A model generated the notes under the pieces. The model searched no databases. It was not told the DNA's origin and saw only the letters and a program-made list of their open reading frames with translations. From NCBI GenBank assembly GCA_964625865.1, contig CAZVEV010000057.1:1-26205 (forward strand): a stretch of 26,205 nt of DNA, written 5' to 3'. The translations under genes were made by a program, and so were the position numbers. The first letter of the stretch is position 1. Each line of letters opens with the position of its first letter. This document shows, one piece after another, positions 6,574 through 14,818 of this stretch. Source of the stretch: CAZVEV01 sp964625865 (lineage in GTDB: Bacteria > Planctomycetota > Phycisphaerae > SM23-33).

Positions 6574-9012
6574 CTACTGCTTCAGATTCAGGCTCCGCAG
6601 TTTGGGCTCCGGCTTGTCGGACTGGGCTTCGGCGATGATGGCGCGGAGGGTGGCGATCTGCTGGGCCAACATCCGGGCCTCGCGGTGGCTGGTGAGGGCC
6701 TTGAGCAGGGCTTTCATCTCCGGCAGGACAGCCTTGGTCGCGCTGCCGTAGCTCTTGAGTATCTTCAGGCACGAGCCGATGCGCTGCTTCTTGCCCCACT
6801 TGTGAATGTCCATGATCTGGAGGCACAGCGGCATGGCTTCGCGGATGCGGTGTTTGGCGAGCAGTTCCAGCCCGCTCAGGCGGATCCCGTTTGCGAACAT
6901 CACGCCGCTGGGCGACGGGGTGACGATGGCCCTGTGGATCGCCGGCAGCAGCGGCTTGATCTCCTCGAAGCTGAGGTTCCTGTAGACGGTGCCGACGCAC
7001 CCGCGAGCGCGCCCGTCGTCGTTGGTCAGCAGCCTCTCGACGGCCGGGAACAGCAACTGGCGGTCGACGCCGGTCAGGTCGCGCGAGATCAGTCCCTTCA
7101 TGCGGAGGGCCCCGCCGGGATAAAACAGCGTGAAGCACAGGTAGCGCTGGGTGAACTCGCGCGGGTCGTCGGGATACGTGCGGACGGCGAGCTTGAGCAT
7201 GTCCGGCACGGCCGGGCGGGCCGGCGCGCCGATGTCCGACAGCGCATAGGACGCCTGGATACGCATCCAGACGTCCTCGTGGTTCAGCAGACTTCGCAGC
7301 GCGCCGAGGGCGGGCGCGGCGCGGGACTTCATGGCCCCGAGGGTCTTGCAGGCGCCGTAGCGGGCGGTCAGGTCCTTGTCGGCGAGCATGGCGATCAGCG
7401 TGTCGACGAGGCCCGCGTCGGTCTTCTGTGCCAGTGCCACCGCCGCCCTGTGACGGACAGCCGACGACCAACTGCGCAGGCAGGCCAGCAGATCCTTGGT
7501 CGACATGGCGTGGTAGCGGTCGAGGCCCATGTCCCACGAGCTGAAACCGCGCCCCGCGTCGATCACGTCGGCCAGTTCGCGCCCGGTCAGCGCCGTCCGG
7601 GCGTTGGTGTTCTTGCCGGTGATGTAGAGGGTCTTCAGCGGCATGGCGCAGGGGAGGATGTAGGCCCCCGTGCAGTCCCAGTTGCCGTACTTGTGCTCGC
7701 TCCCGCCTGCCCCCGCACCGCCCTGGTACGGGAAGCTGCCGTCGGCGCGGCGCCCGAGGTCGTAGAACCACCGCTGCTCTTTGAGGAAGGCCGCGACGGC
7801 CTCCCGCCCCGCCCGGCTGGCCGCCAGCGGGCCCCAGAGGTAGCTGAAGTAGTTGCCCGTGTGCCCGCGCTCGCGCTCGAGGTACGAGGCGGTGACCATC
7901 CGCGAGAAGTACGTCGCGCCGGCGGTGTGGTTCTGCAGGTCGAACAGGACCGTCGCGATCGAGTTCTTTCCGTTGTCGTCGTGGACTCGCCACACGGGCC
8001 TGTGATCGCCGTACGGAATCGCCCCCTTGCCGATGTAGAACCCGAAGAACCGGTTGCCCCGCTCGATCGCCCTGCGAACCACCGGATCCTTCACGCCACA
8101 TTTGGTCGCCAGCACGAGCGAGGTCTGGCAGACCAGTCCGGCCTGGTTCAGCGCGCCGTAGCCGCCGAGCACGCCGTTCTCGCGCCCGCCATTGGCCTGG
8201 GGCCAGGCCATGCCGTGCCCCCACGACCCCACGCCGCTCTGCCCGCGGGCAATGTGCGTGGAGAATTCGCGGATCGCCGGCAGGACGTACGCGTCCCCGG
8301 TGGCCAGGTAGTACTCGGTCAGGAACAGGTTCGTGTAGCCCCAGCCCCAGGCGACCATGCCCGACCCGCCGTGGAGTTTGAGGTTCAGCCCGCGGGGCCC
8401 GCACTTGTGGGCGAAGGCCTTGACCAGGGGCAGGTATTCGGTCTTGCCCGACGCCAGCAGCGCCAGGGCGTTGATCTGTGCCGGGATGCCGCCCCGGAGA
8501 CCCTTGGCGGCGATGCGTTTGCAGCCGGCGTCGAGGATCCGCGCGGACTTGTCGCAACCGAACGGCGCGGTTGGGCTGTAACTGCCCAGCACGGGCAGTG
8601 TGATCTGCACGTGCTTTGTCTCGCCCTTGCGCCAGACGATGAGCTTGAGCAGCCCGCGGCCCTCGCGCGATTCGGCCTGGCCTATCGCGCGGCCGAAGCT
8701 CTTGCGGGCGTCGTCGTCGAACCGCTTGCCCCCGACCCCCAGGATCACGTCGCCGACGACCAGCACGCCGTCAGCGGGCGAGCCGCGGTCGATCTTCGTC
8801 ACGAGGATCTGTCTCGCCGAGATCGTCTCAAGGCGATGGGCCCAGATCCACCCGCGTGCCCCGGTGGGCCCGAGGTTCCAGTCGTGGGCCTTGTCCGGTT
8901 TGCCGCCGGCGGTCAGGTCCGGGACCTTGGGCGCGGGCCGGGCCGCGCCGGCGGCGCCGGCGCTGACGAGCAGCACGGCAAGGACGAGAAGTTCGGTCAA
9001 ACGTAATCGCAT
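6574..9012 (-). CDS. Secreted PDZ - helical (DUF6288-like) - HEAT-repeat protein
   Basis: The 812-residue product has a signal peptide (1-23). A PDZ-like domain covers about 45-142 (HDWNLGPTGARGWIW, then ILVTKIDRGSPADG-VLVVGDVILGVGGKRF and a late strand KLIVWRKG). A long alpha-helical region at about 155-480 is rich in Gly and aromatics (GMVAWGWGYTNLFLTEYYLATGD, GVGSWGHGMAWPQANGG, HTAGATYFSRMVTASYLERERGHTGNYFSYLWGPL). HEAT-like repeats fill about 495-790. This architecture matches proteins I associate with DUF6288 in planctomycetes; the family label is from memory. The central region resembles an alpha/alpha barrel, as in glycan-active enzymes, but I can name no catalytic residues. The AGAGGTG ribosome site precedes the ATG at 9012. 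It lies 190 nt downstream of the sulfatase on the same strand, so they may share a transcript. Its TAG stop lies in GTAGGGCG (minus strand). Confidence 0.75.
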   Translation of the reverse strand: MRLRLTELLVLAVLLVSAGAAGAARPAPKVPDLTAGGKPDKAHDWNLGPTGARGWIWAHRLETISARQILVTKIDRGSPADGVLVVGDVILGVGGKRFDDDARKSFGRAIGQAESREGRGLLKLIVWRKGETKHVQITLPVLGSYSPTAPFGCDKSARILDAGCKRIAAKGLRGGIPAQINALALLASGKTEYLPLVKAFAHKCGPRGLNLKLHGGSGMVAWGWGYTNLFLTEYYLATGDAYVLPAIREFSTHIARGQSGVGSWGHGMAWPQANGGRENGVLGGYGALNQAGLVCQTSLVLATKCGVKDPVVRRAIERGNRFFGFYIGKGAIPYGDHRPVWRVHDDNGKNSIATVLFDLQNHTAGATYFSRMVTASYLERERGHTGNYFSYLWGPLAASRAGREAVAAFLKEQRWFYDLGRRADGSFPYQGGAGAGGSEHKYGNWDCTGAYILPCAMPLKTLYITGKNTNARTALTGRELADVIDAGRGFSSWDMGLDRYHAMSTKDLLACLRSWSSAVRHRAAVALAQKTDAGLVDTLIAMLADKDLTARYGACKTLGAMKSRAAPALGALRSLLNHEDVWMRIQASYALSDIGAPARPAVPDMLKLAVRTYPDDPREFTQRYLCFTLFYPGGALRMKGLISRDLTGVDRQLLFPAVERLLTNDDGRARGCVGTVYRNLSFEEIKPLLPAIHRAIVTPSPSGVMFANGIRLSGLELLAKHRIREAMPLCLQIMDIHKWGKKQRIGSCLKILKSYGSATKAVLPEMKALLKALTSHREARMLAQQIATLRAIIAEAQSDKPEPKLRSLNLKQ

Positions 9013-9069
9013 ACAGCACCTCTTTGGCGTTGGCGTGACACGTCACTCGTACACACGGGGCGCCCCAGC

Positions 9070-9187
9070 GTAGACGCGGCGTCTTGCCGCGTTTCGGGGG
9101 CCTGCAAGGCGAGGACTCTGGCTGAAGTCCCTTAAAGCGGCAAGATGCCGCTTCTACAGTTAAAGCGGCAAGATGCGGCTTCTACAG
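9070..9187. repeat. REP-like cluster, family B: one forward unit and two reverse units in tandem
   Basis: The forward unit begins GTAG (9070-9073) and forms the stem ACGCGGC / GCCGCGT with loop GTCTT (9074-9092). Two reverse units follow as a 28-bp tandem repeat (9132-9159 and 9160-9187, 27 of 28 identical). Each reads AAGCGGC, AAGAT, then GC(C/G)GCTT, and ends in CTAC. On the other strand these again start with GTAG followed by the hairpin AAGCGGC / GCCGCTT. The loop core CTT is shared with the forward unit. The cluster lies between the sulfatase stop (9203) and the start of the PDZ protein (9012). Confidence 0.8.
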
Positions 9188-9202
9188 ATGCCCGTGGTAC
9201 GC

Positions 9203-10615
9203 TTACTTCTTTCGCTTGCCGCCGAACGACCACCGGGGCGATTCGGTGTAGGCTTCCTTCATGTAGGCGTCGAGTTTCTTGACGATCTCGGGATGCTCGG
9301 CACCGACGTTCTTCGTCTCGCCGATGTCGGCCGACAGGTCGTACAACTCCAGCGGGCTGTCGGGCGCCCTGCCCACGTTGTTACGGACGCCTTTCCACTT
9401 GCCCATGCGGACCGCCTGCTTGCCCCCGCGCTCGTAGAATGCCCAGTAGAGGTACGCGTGGGCCTTCTGCTTGTCCATCTGCCCCAGCAGGGCCGGCAGG
9501 TAGCTGATCCCGTCGAGCCCCGCCGGCGGGTCGATACCCGCGATCTCCGCACAGGTGGGCATCACGTCCCACATCGCCGTCGGCAGGTCGCACGTCGTGC
9601 CCGGTTTGATCTTGCCCGGCCAGCGGGCGATGAACGGCGCACGGATCCCGCCCTCGTACAGGTCGCGCTTGTGGCCCTTCAGCGGACCGTTGGAGTTGAA
9701 GAAGTCCGGATTGTGCCCCCCCTCGCGGTGCGGGCCGTTGTCGCTGGTGAACGAGACGATCGTGTCCTCGTCGATGCCCAGTTCCTTCAGCAGGGCCATC
9801 AGTTGTCCGATGTGCCGGTCCATCCGCGTGACCATCCCCGCGAACGCCGCAACCGGGTTCTTGACCTGAGGCCCGCGATACCGCCCGATCTTGTTCTCGA
9901 ACTGCGGGAACTTCTTGCGGAACGGATCGTGCGAGTCGGGCGGCACGTGCATCGCCGCGTGCGGGATCGTCGTCGGGTAATAGCAGAAAAACGGCTTGTC
10001 CTTGTTGTCACGGACGAACTTCAGCACCTGGTCGGAGATCAGGTCCGCCGAGTACGTCTTGCCGTCCAGCGGGACCTTCTTGTCGTTGCTCCACAGGTGC
10101 TTGGGGTAGAACGTGTGGGCCTCGCGCTGACAGTTGTAGCCGTAGAACGTGTCGAAGTGCTTGACCGGATCACTCGCCGAGCCCGGCGCGCCGAGCCCCC
10201 ACTTGCCGAACATCCCCGTGACGTAGCCGGCCTTCTTGAGCATGCGCGGGACGGTGAAGATGTCCGCCGGCATGGGCGCCTGACCCTCGGGGCGGACCTC
10301 GCGATTGCCTCGCACGTACGCGTGCCCGGTATGCATGCCGGTCATCAGCACGCAGCGCGTCGGGGCGCAGACGGTCGAGCCGGAGTAGTAGTCGGTGAAC
10401 TTGACGCCCTCGGCCGCCATCTGGTCAAGGTGCGGCGTCTTGAACTTGGTCTGCCCGAAGCACGACAGGTCGCCGTACCCCAGGTCGTCGGCCATGATGT
10501 AGATGATGTTCGGCTTGCGCTTAGCTGACTTGGCAAGCAGTGTACTCGGGGCCGCCAGCGCGGCGGCTCCGAGTCCGGCAACTTTCAGAAATCCACGACG
10601 ATTCAGCATGCTCAT
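9203..10615 (-). CDS. Tat-exported S1-family sulfatase (formylglycine type)
   Basis: The 470-residue product begins with a twin-arginine signal (NRRGFLKVAG, 5-14). The sulfatase core starts at about 35 with PNIIYIMADDLGYGDL, where D43 and D44 are expected calcium ligands. The maturation motif C83-A-P-T-R sits in TVCAPTRCVLMTG, so C83 should be converted to formylglycine. Later family blocks are visible: GKWGLG near 147-152 and FTSDNGPHREGGHN with the D-N pair. The substrate cannot be read from the sequence; arylsulfatase-like enzymes of this class remove sulfate esters from polysaccharides such as carrageenans, ulvans or glycosaminoglycans. No maturase (anaerobic or FGE type) is encoded in the window. 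The ribosome site GGAGA lies 6 nt upstream of ATG 10615, favouring it over the next ATG at 10609. The length is normal for the family. Confidence 0.93.
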   Translation of the reverse strand: MSMLNRRGFLKVAGLGAAALAAPSTLLAKSAKRKPNIIYIMADDLGYGDLSCFGQTKFKTPHLDQMAAEGVKFTDYYSGSTVCAPTRCVLMTGMHTGHAYVRGNREVRPEGQAPMPADIFTVPRMLKKAGYVTGMFGKWGLGAPGSASDPVKHFDTFYGYNCQREAHTFYPKHLWSNDKKVPLDGKTYSADLISDQVLKFVRDNKDKPFFCYYPTTIPHAAMHVPPDSHDPFRKKFPQFENKIGRYRGPQVKNPVAAFAGMVTRMDRHIGQLMALLKELGIDEDTIVSFTSDNGPHREGGHNPDFFNSNGPLKGHKRDLYEGGIRAPFIARWPGKIKPGTTCDLPTAMWDVMPTCAEIAGIDPPAGLDGISYLPALLGQMDKQKAHAYLYWAFYERGGKQAVRMGKWKGVRNNVGRAPDSPLELYDLSADIGETKNVGAEHPEIVKKLDAYMKEAYTESPRWSFGGKRKK

Positions 10616-10991
10616 TCGGCGTCTCCATGTACGGGGCTGTCACAGTGTCGAGAAAGTAGTTTAACACGGTCGCCGGGCCGATGGCACGGATATGTCGCCC
10701 CGAACGGTTTGCGACGTCCGAGAGCCCAGCCGGACCCCCTGGCAGGCGTCAGGAGGCGGCCTGAGCGACGATCTGCCTCTCAGGCGACCCAGAGGTCGTT
10801 TTCGCTCGCCGAGGGCGGCCAGGGGGCGGCCTGCGGGTCTGGCCGGGGCGGTCTGTTGGCGCCGGACACCGTGGGTCGGACAACTGGCCCGCTGAAGCGG
10901 CCAGTCCGATGGGGCCTCGCTCCGACAAGATCACCCGTCCGATGCAGGCGATCCGTCCGATAGAGCACCCCACCCGATAGCACGCCTTGGG

Positions 10992-11037
10992 GCTGGCCAC
11001 TTCAGTGGCCAGCAGCGGAGCCCTTCCAGGGCTCCGC
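10992..11037. repeat. Two adjacent perfect hairpins
   Basis: Hairpin 1 is GCTGGCCAC / GTGGCCAGC with loop TTCA (10992-11013). Hairpin 2 is GCGGAGCCC / GGGCTCCGC with loop TTCCA (11015-11037). Both stems are 9 bp and perfect, only one base apart, with loops of similar sequence. There is no T run, so a terminator is unlikely; a REP-like element or a structured RNA is more plausible. Confidence 0.7.
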
Positions 11038-11140
11038 ACGACCGCACGACCCCGTCGCGGTCAACGCTTGCAGGCGAACACCCGTTGAGATACCGTCTGG
11101 GAGACCGTCCGATTGACGCGGGACGGTTTTCTCGCAACAT

Positions 11141-11188
11141 GGCGAAAGGGGGACAGGCGCCGCGGACGGAGCCAGTCCCCCTTTCGCC
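11141..11188. repeat. Long inverted repeat just upstream of the M24 peptidase gene
   Basis: A perfect 14-bp inverted repeat, GGCGAAAGGGGGAC (11141-11154) with GTCCCCCTTTCGCC (11175-11188), extends by GGC/GCC after one mismatch. It ends 19 nt before the ATG at 11208 and would fold into a stem next to the ribosome site GGGAG (11198-11202). It resembles palindromic repeats I have seen described as dispersed in planctomycete genomes, but this is recollection only. Confidence 0.65.
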
Positions 11189-11207
11189 TTGCAGCACGGG
11201 AGACGCA

Positions 11208-12392
11208 ATGGACAACGCCGCGCGAACGACGTTGAGCAGACTCACGCCGATGACCGACGGGATCGAGCCGATCACCGTTGCCGAACGCCGGGCCCGACTG
11301 GCCAAGGTGCGCAGGCTCATGGTGGCCCACGGGATCGACGCGCTGTTCCTGGAGCCCGGGTCCAGCCTGCTGTACTTCCTGGGCGTCAAGTGGGGGCTCA
11401 GCGAGCGGGTGATGGCGGCCGTCATCCCGGCCCGCGGGGACGTGGCGTACGTCTGTGCGGTGTTCGAGGAGGCCAGGCTCCGCGAGGGGCTGACGATCGG
11501 CACGGACGTGCGGGTGTGGCAGGAGCACGAGAACCCGTTCAGGCGAGTAGGGGGCATCCTGGCCGACCGCGGCGTGGCCCGGGGGAAACTCGCCGTCGAA
11601 CGCAGCGTGCGGTTCTTCGTCTTCGACGGACTTCGCCGCGAAGCCCCCGGCGTGGAGCTTGTCAGCGCCGATCCGGTGGTCATGCCGTGTCGCGGCATCA
11701 AGTCAGCCGCGGAGATCGCCCTGATCCAGCGAGCGATGGACATCACCGTCGAGGCCTACAAGGCGTCGATCGACATGCTGCGAGAAGGCATGACACGGGA
11801 GGACTTCCGCGCCAACAGCGTCGCGGCACACAAGGCCCTCGGGGTCGACGGGGCCATCGGGTGCCAGTTCGGCGAGTCGTCAGCGTACCCGCACGGGAGC
11901 AAGGACGCGGCCCCGCTACAGGAGGGCGACGTGGTGCTGATGGACGGCAGTTGCAGGATCGAGGGCTACTTCTCGGACATCAGCAGGACGATTGTCTTCG
12001 GCACGCCCACGCAGCGTCAGCGCGACATCTGGGACCTCGAGAAGCGTGCACAGGCGGCGGCCTTCGAGGCCGCACAGGTCGGCGTGCCCTGCGAACAGGT
12101 GGACGCCGCCGCGCGACGCGTTATCACCGACGCCGGCTTTGGGCCCGGATACAAGGTCCCGGGCCTCCCCCACCGCACCGGACACGGGTTCGGCCTGGAT
12201 ATCCACGAATGCTTCCACCTCGTCCAGGGCAACAAGGTCCTGCTGCGCCCCGGGATGTGCTTCAGCAACGAACCGATGATCGCGATCTACGGCGAGTTCG
12301 GGGTCCGGCTGGAAGACTGCATGGTCATCACGGAGTCCGGCCCTGTCTACTTCAGCCAGCCGAGCCCGTCGATTGAGCAGCCGTTTGCGTGA
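11208..12392 (+). CDS. M24-family metallopeptidase (Xaa-Pro aminopeptidase / dipeptidase type)
   Basis: The 394-residue product has a creatinase-like N-terminal domain at about 20-150 and a pita-bread catalytic domain at about 165-385. All five metal ligands expected for the family can be placed: D246 (VVLMDGSC), D257 (YFSDISRT), H326 (GHGFGLDIHE), E355 (SNEPMI) and E369 (VRLEDCMVI). It should cleave N-terminal or dipeptide bonds, probably before proline, using two metal ions in the cytoplasm; there is no signal peptide. The start at 11208 is chosen for GGGAG at 11198-11202. An in-frame upstream ATG at 11085 would translate the inverted repeat and is unlikely. It converges on hisD with only 6 bp between the two stops, leaving no room for a separate terminator. 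Confidence 0.92.
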   Translation: MDNAARTTLSRLTPMTDGIEPITVAERRARLAKVRRLMVAHGIDALFLEPGSSLLYFLGVKWGLSERVMAAVIPARGDVAYVCAVFEEARLREGLTIGTDVRVWQEHENPFRRVGGILADRGVARGKLAVERSVRFFVFDGLRREAPGVELVSADPVVMPCRGIKSAAEIALIQRAMDITVEAYKASIDMLREGMTREDFRANSVAAHKALGVDGAIGCQFGESSAYPHGSKDAAPLQEGDVVLMDGSCRIEGYFSDISRTIVFGTPTQRQRDIWDLEKRAQAAAFEAAQVGVPCEQVDAAARRVITDAGFGPGYKVPGLPHRTGHGFGLDIHECFHLVQGNKVLLRPGMCFSNEPMIAIYGEFGVRLEDCMVITESGPVYFSQPSPSIEQPFA

Positions 12393-12398
12393 CGGCGC

Positions 12399-13727
12399 TT
12401 ACTCGGCGTCCTTCGTCGTTCGCACGTTGACGGCCTGGGCGTGGGCGGTCAGGCCCTCCCGCGTGGCAAAGTCGACGACGTCGTCGGCGTCGTCGGCCAG
12501 CGCCGACGCGTCGTAGGTCAGAAGGCTCGACGACTTCAGGAAGTCGTTGCAACTGAGCGGGCCGAAGAACTTCGCCGTGCCCCCCGTCGGCAGGACGTGG
12601 GACGGACCCGCGTAGTAGTCGCCCAGGGGCACGGGGGTGTGGGGACCGATGAAGACCGCCCCGGCGTGGCGGATCATGGCCACCGCCGCGTCGTCGTCTT
12701 CGGTAATGATCTGCAGGTGCTCGGTGGCGAAATCGTTGGCGGTCTCGCAGGCGGAAGCGAGGTCCGGCACGACGATGATCGCGCTGTACTGCTCCAGCGC
12801 CGCCCGCAGGCCCTCCAGGCGCCCGAGCGTGACGATCTGCATCTCGATGGCGAGTTTGACCTCCTCGGCGAGCTTGGCCGACGGGGTCACCAGGACGGCT
12901 GAGCCGGGATCGTGCTCCGCCTGGGCGAGCATGTCGGCGGCCACCGACTTGGCGTCGGCGGTCTGGTCGGCAACGATGAGGACCTCGCTGGGCCCGGCGA
13001 TCGAGTCGATGCCGACGCGGCCGAACAGTTGCTTCTTGGCCTCGGCGATGAAGGCGTTGCCCGGCCCGACGATCTTCTGGACGGGCGGAATCGATTCAGT
13101 GCCGATCGCCAGCGCCGCCACGCCGGGCGTGCCGCTGGCACGGTAGACCTCGTCGATGCCCAACTCGCCAGCCAGCGCGAGCACCATCGGGTGGATGTCG
13201 CCGTCGCTGGTGGGCGGAGAGAGCATTGCGATCTCGCGAACGCCGGCAACCTGGGCGGGCACGACCGTCATCAGGACGGTCGACGGGTACAGCGCCCGCC
13301 CGCCGGGCACGTAGACGCCCACGCGGTCGATCGGCGTGTAGCGCACACCGAGCGTCCGCCCCCCCCGCTTCAGTGGCGCGGGGGCCTCGTGCAGAATGCT
13401 CTGCTGGTACTCGCGGACGTTGGCCGCGGCGCGCCGGATCAGGCCCATGAACTCCGCGTCGGCTCCGGCGGCCGCGGCGCTGATGTCCTCGGCGCGAACG
13501 CGGAGCGTCTGCGGCGTCAGTTCAACGTTCTCGAGGCGCCGCGTCAGATCGATAACCGCCTGGTCGCCGTGCTGCTCGACGGCGCTGATAATCTCGGACA
13601 CGGCGGCCGGCACGTCGACGGCGCCGGCGCCGGCGCCGGTCAGCCCCCCGCCGCGCAACACGTCGCGCACCCGGGCGACCGCGGGGTCGTTCAGCGGGTT
13701 GTCGGTCTTGATGATTCGCACGCTCAT
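12399..13727 (-). CDS. hisD: Histidinol dehydrogenase
   Basis: The 442-residue product, a normal length, oxidises L-histidinol to L-histidine in two NAD-dependent steps, the last of histidine synthesis. Family blocks are clear: GVYVPGGRALYPSTVLM (137-153), KIVGPGNAFIAEAKKQLFG (218-236), IAGPSEVLIVAD (243-254), and DYYAGPSHVLPTGGTAKF (370-387). Zinc ligands are placed at Q269, H272, D370 and H429, and the catalytic pair at E336-H337 (TEHLQ). The start MSVRII at 13727 is supported by the homologous N-terminus; the ribosome site is weak (GGGGC). No other his genes are present in the window, so it stands alone, as is common where the pathway is scattered. Confidence 0.95.
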   Translation of the reverse strand: MSVRIIKTDNPLNDPAVARVRDVLRGGGLTGAGAGAVDVPAAVSEIISAVEQHGDQAVIDLTRRLENVELTPQTLRVRAEDISAAAAGADAEFMGLIRRAAANVREYQQSILHEAPAPLKRGGRTLGVRYTPIDRVGVYVPGGRALYPSTVLMTVVPAQVAGVREIAMLSPPTSDGDIHPMVLALAGELGIDEVYRASGTPGVAALAIGTESIPPVQKIVGPGNAFIAEAKKQLFGRVGIDSIAGPSEVLIVADQTADAKSVAADMLAQAEHDPGSAVLVTPSAKLAEEVKLAIEMQIVTLGRLEGLRAALEQYSAIIVVPDLASACETANDFATEHLQIITEDDDAAVAMIRHAGAVFIGPHTPVPLGDYYAGPSHVLPTGGTAKFFGPLSCNDFLKSSSLLTYDASALADDADDVVDFATREGLTAHAQAVNVRTTKDAE

Positions 13728-13818
13728 AGTGCCCCAGACTCTACGCCCGCCCAAGCGCCAATGCAATCCCGCGAAGGAACGAGGGACGAGGAGAAGGGTC
13801 AAGAGCATTCGCAGGACT

Positions 13819-13979
13819 GGGTGCCGTGGGGGGGGGGGGGGGGGCCGGGGCGCCCCCGCGGGGGGGCGGGCCCGGGGGGGGGGGGGGGGGGTCCACCCTT
13901 GTTTTTCGGGGCCCTGGGTGTTGCCGCGCTGCCCTCCCCAGCCCACGGCACCCGGCAATTCCGCAGTTGCACGCCCTAC
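13819..13979. repeat. Degraded composite of REP family A and element C, next to the HAD gene stop
   Basis: Read on the minus strand from 13979, the sequence is GTAGGGCGTGCAAC (half of family A). This is followed by about 40 bp (13955 to about 13916) that match, with roughly seven differences, the arm of element C at 22613-22652. The opposite arm starts at 13819 with GGGTGCCGTGGG on the plus strand, then dissolves into G runs. The order (stop codon, A, then C) is the same as at 22570-22710. Confidence 0.7.
13828..13891. other. Poly-G tract region, probable sequence artefact
   Basis: Runs of 17 G (13828-13844) and 18 G (13874-13891) flank a G/C-only stretch with a CCCCCGCGGGGG palindrome. Where the intact element C would continue with its hairpin sequence, this copy shows G runs instead. 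A real G-rich tract is possible, but a base-calling failure across a strong hairpin explains it better. Any small frame crossing it should be ignored. Confidence 0.6.
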
Positions 13980-14818
13980 AACTTGCCCTTGCGCAATCGT
14001 CGTCCCGGCGTGCGTTTGTCCAGCACGGCGCGCCGGACGGCGTGGGCGACGCCGTCGTCGTCGTTCGACTCGGTCACGTAGTCCGCCGCCGCCATCGCCG
14101 TGGGCGACGCGTTGGCCATCGCCACGCCCACCCGGGCCCACTGGAGCATGCCCGCATCGTTGGCGTTGTCGCCGATGGCCATCACCTCGGCCGCATCGAT
14201 GCCCAACTGCGTGGCGACCGACCTGAGACAGATGGCCTTCGAGGCCAGCTTGTGAATCACCTGGAGCAGGTGCTCCTCGGTCTGGGCGACAACGAGTTGG
14301 CCGGACAACTCCTTTCGCAGGAGGACGCCGATCTCGGTCAACCTGGCCCGCGAGCCGACCAGCAGCAGCTTGGTCACCGGGCGGTTCAGCCACGTCTCCA
14401 CCGGCGCCACCACGTCCGGGCGGGACGTTGAGTCGGGGCTGTCGAGGTAGGCCTCGTTGAATCGTGTGGTGCACCAGCGGTCGAGGATCTCGGCCGAGAC
14501 GATGACCTTGGGGTAGACCTCCCTGGCCAGTTGGACCGCCTGCATGGCGAACTTGGCGCCGATGGGTCTGTGGATGATGATCTTGCCGGTCGAAGGCATC
14601 TGCACCAGGGCGCCGTTGCAGCAGATCATGGGGGTGTCCAGGGCGAGTTGGCGGTGGTACTCCAGCGTCGTACGCGGCGGACGGGCCGAGGCCAACACCA
14701 CCCGCGCCCCGCCGATGTGCATCGCATCGGACAGCGCAGCGACAGTGGCCTGACTGATCCGCTTGTCTCTCGTCAGGAGCGTGCCGTCCAGATCCAATGC
14801 TATGAGCCGGATTCCCAT
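13976..14818 (-). CDS. HAD-superfamily phosphatase, Cof-type (subfamily IIB)
   Basis: The 280-residue product has HAD motif I DLDGTL (D9 nucleophile, D11 general acid/base), motif II with S44 in VVLASARPPR, and a Lys upstream of motif III. Motif III/IV is GDNANDAGM (about 227-235). The IIB cap lies between motifs II and III, about 85-190. Members of this family are cytoplasmic magnesium-dependent phosphatases of sugar phosphates, flavin or phospholipid precursors; the substrate cannot be read here. The ribosome site GAGGG lies 7 nt upstream of ATG 14818, and a TATGAT-like -10 (minus strand, 14847-14842) is close by. The TAG stop is formed by the GTAG of a REP-like element. Confidence 0.92.
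   Translation of the reverse strand: MGIRLIALDLDGTLLTRDKRISQATVAALSDAMHIGGARVVLASARPPRTTLEYHRQLALDTPMICCNGALVQMPSTGKIIIHRPIGAKFAMQAVQLAREVYPKVIVSAEILDRWCTTRFNEAYLDSPDSTSRPDVVAPVETWLNRPVTKLLLVGSRARLTEIGVLLRKELSGQLVVAQTEEHLLQVIHKLASKAICLRSVATQLGIDAAEVMAIGDNANDAGMLQWARVGVAMANASPTAMAAADYVTESNDDDGVAHAVRRAVLDKRTPGRRLRKGKL

Larger units (their letters stand above)
10616..11207. other. Divergent non-coding region between sulfatase and peptidase
   Basis: This stretch of about 590 bp lies between divergent genes. Small open frames on both strands lack recognisable content and ribosome sites. It contains an imperfect inverted repeat built on ACTGGCC / GGCCAGT (10883-10905), several copies of the heptamer GTCCGAT (from 10904, 10938, 10952 and 11106), and the strong hairpins described separately. 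I see no clear promoter hexamer pair for either flanking gene. Confidence 0.5.

Noticed and set aside
6685..9006. A 773-codon plus-strand frame opposite the PDZ/HEAT gene
   Set aside because: The minus-strand product has a signal peptide, PDZ and HEAT blocks; the plus-strand frame has neither start signals nor domains.
10692..10963. Small frames in the divergent region before the M24 peptidase
   Set aside because: They overlap one another in several frames, lack ribosome sites, and cover inverted repeats; there is no coding evidence.
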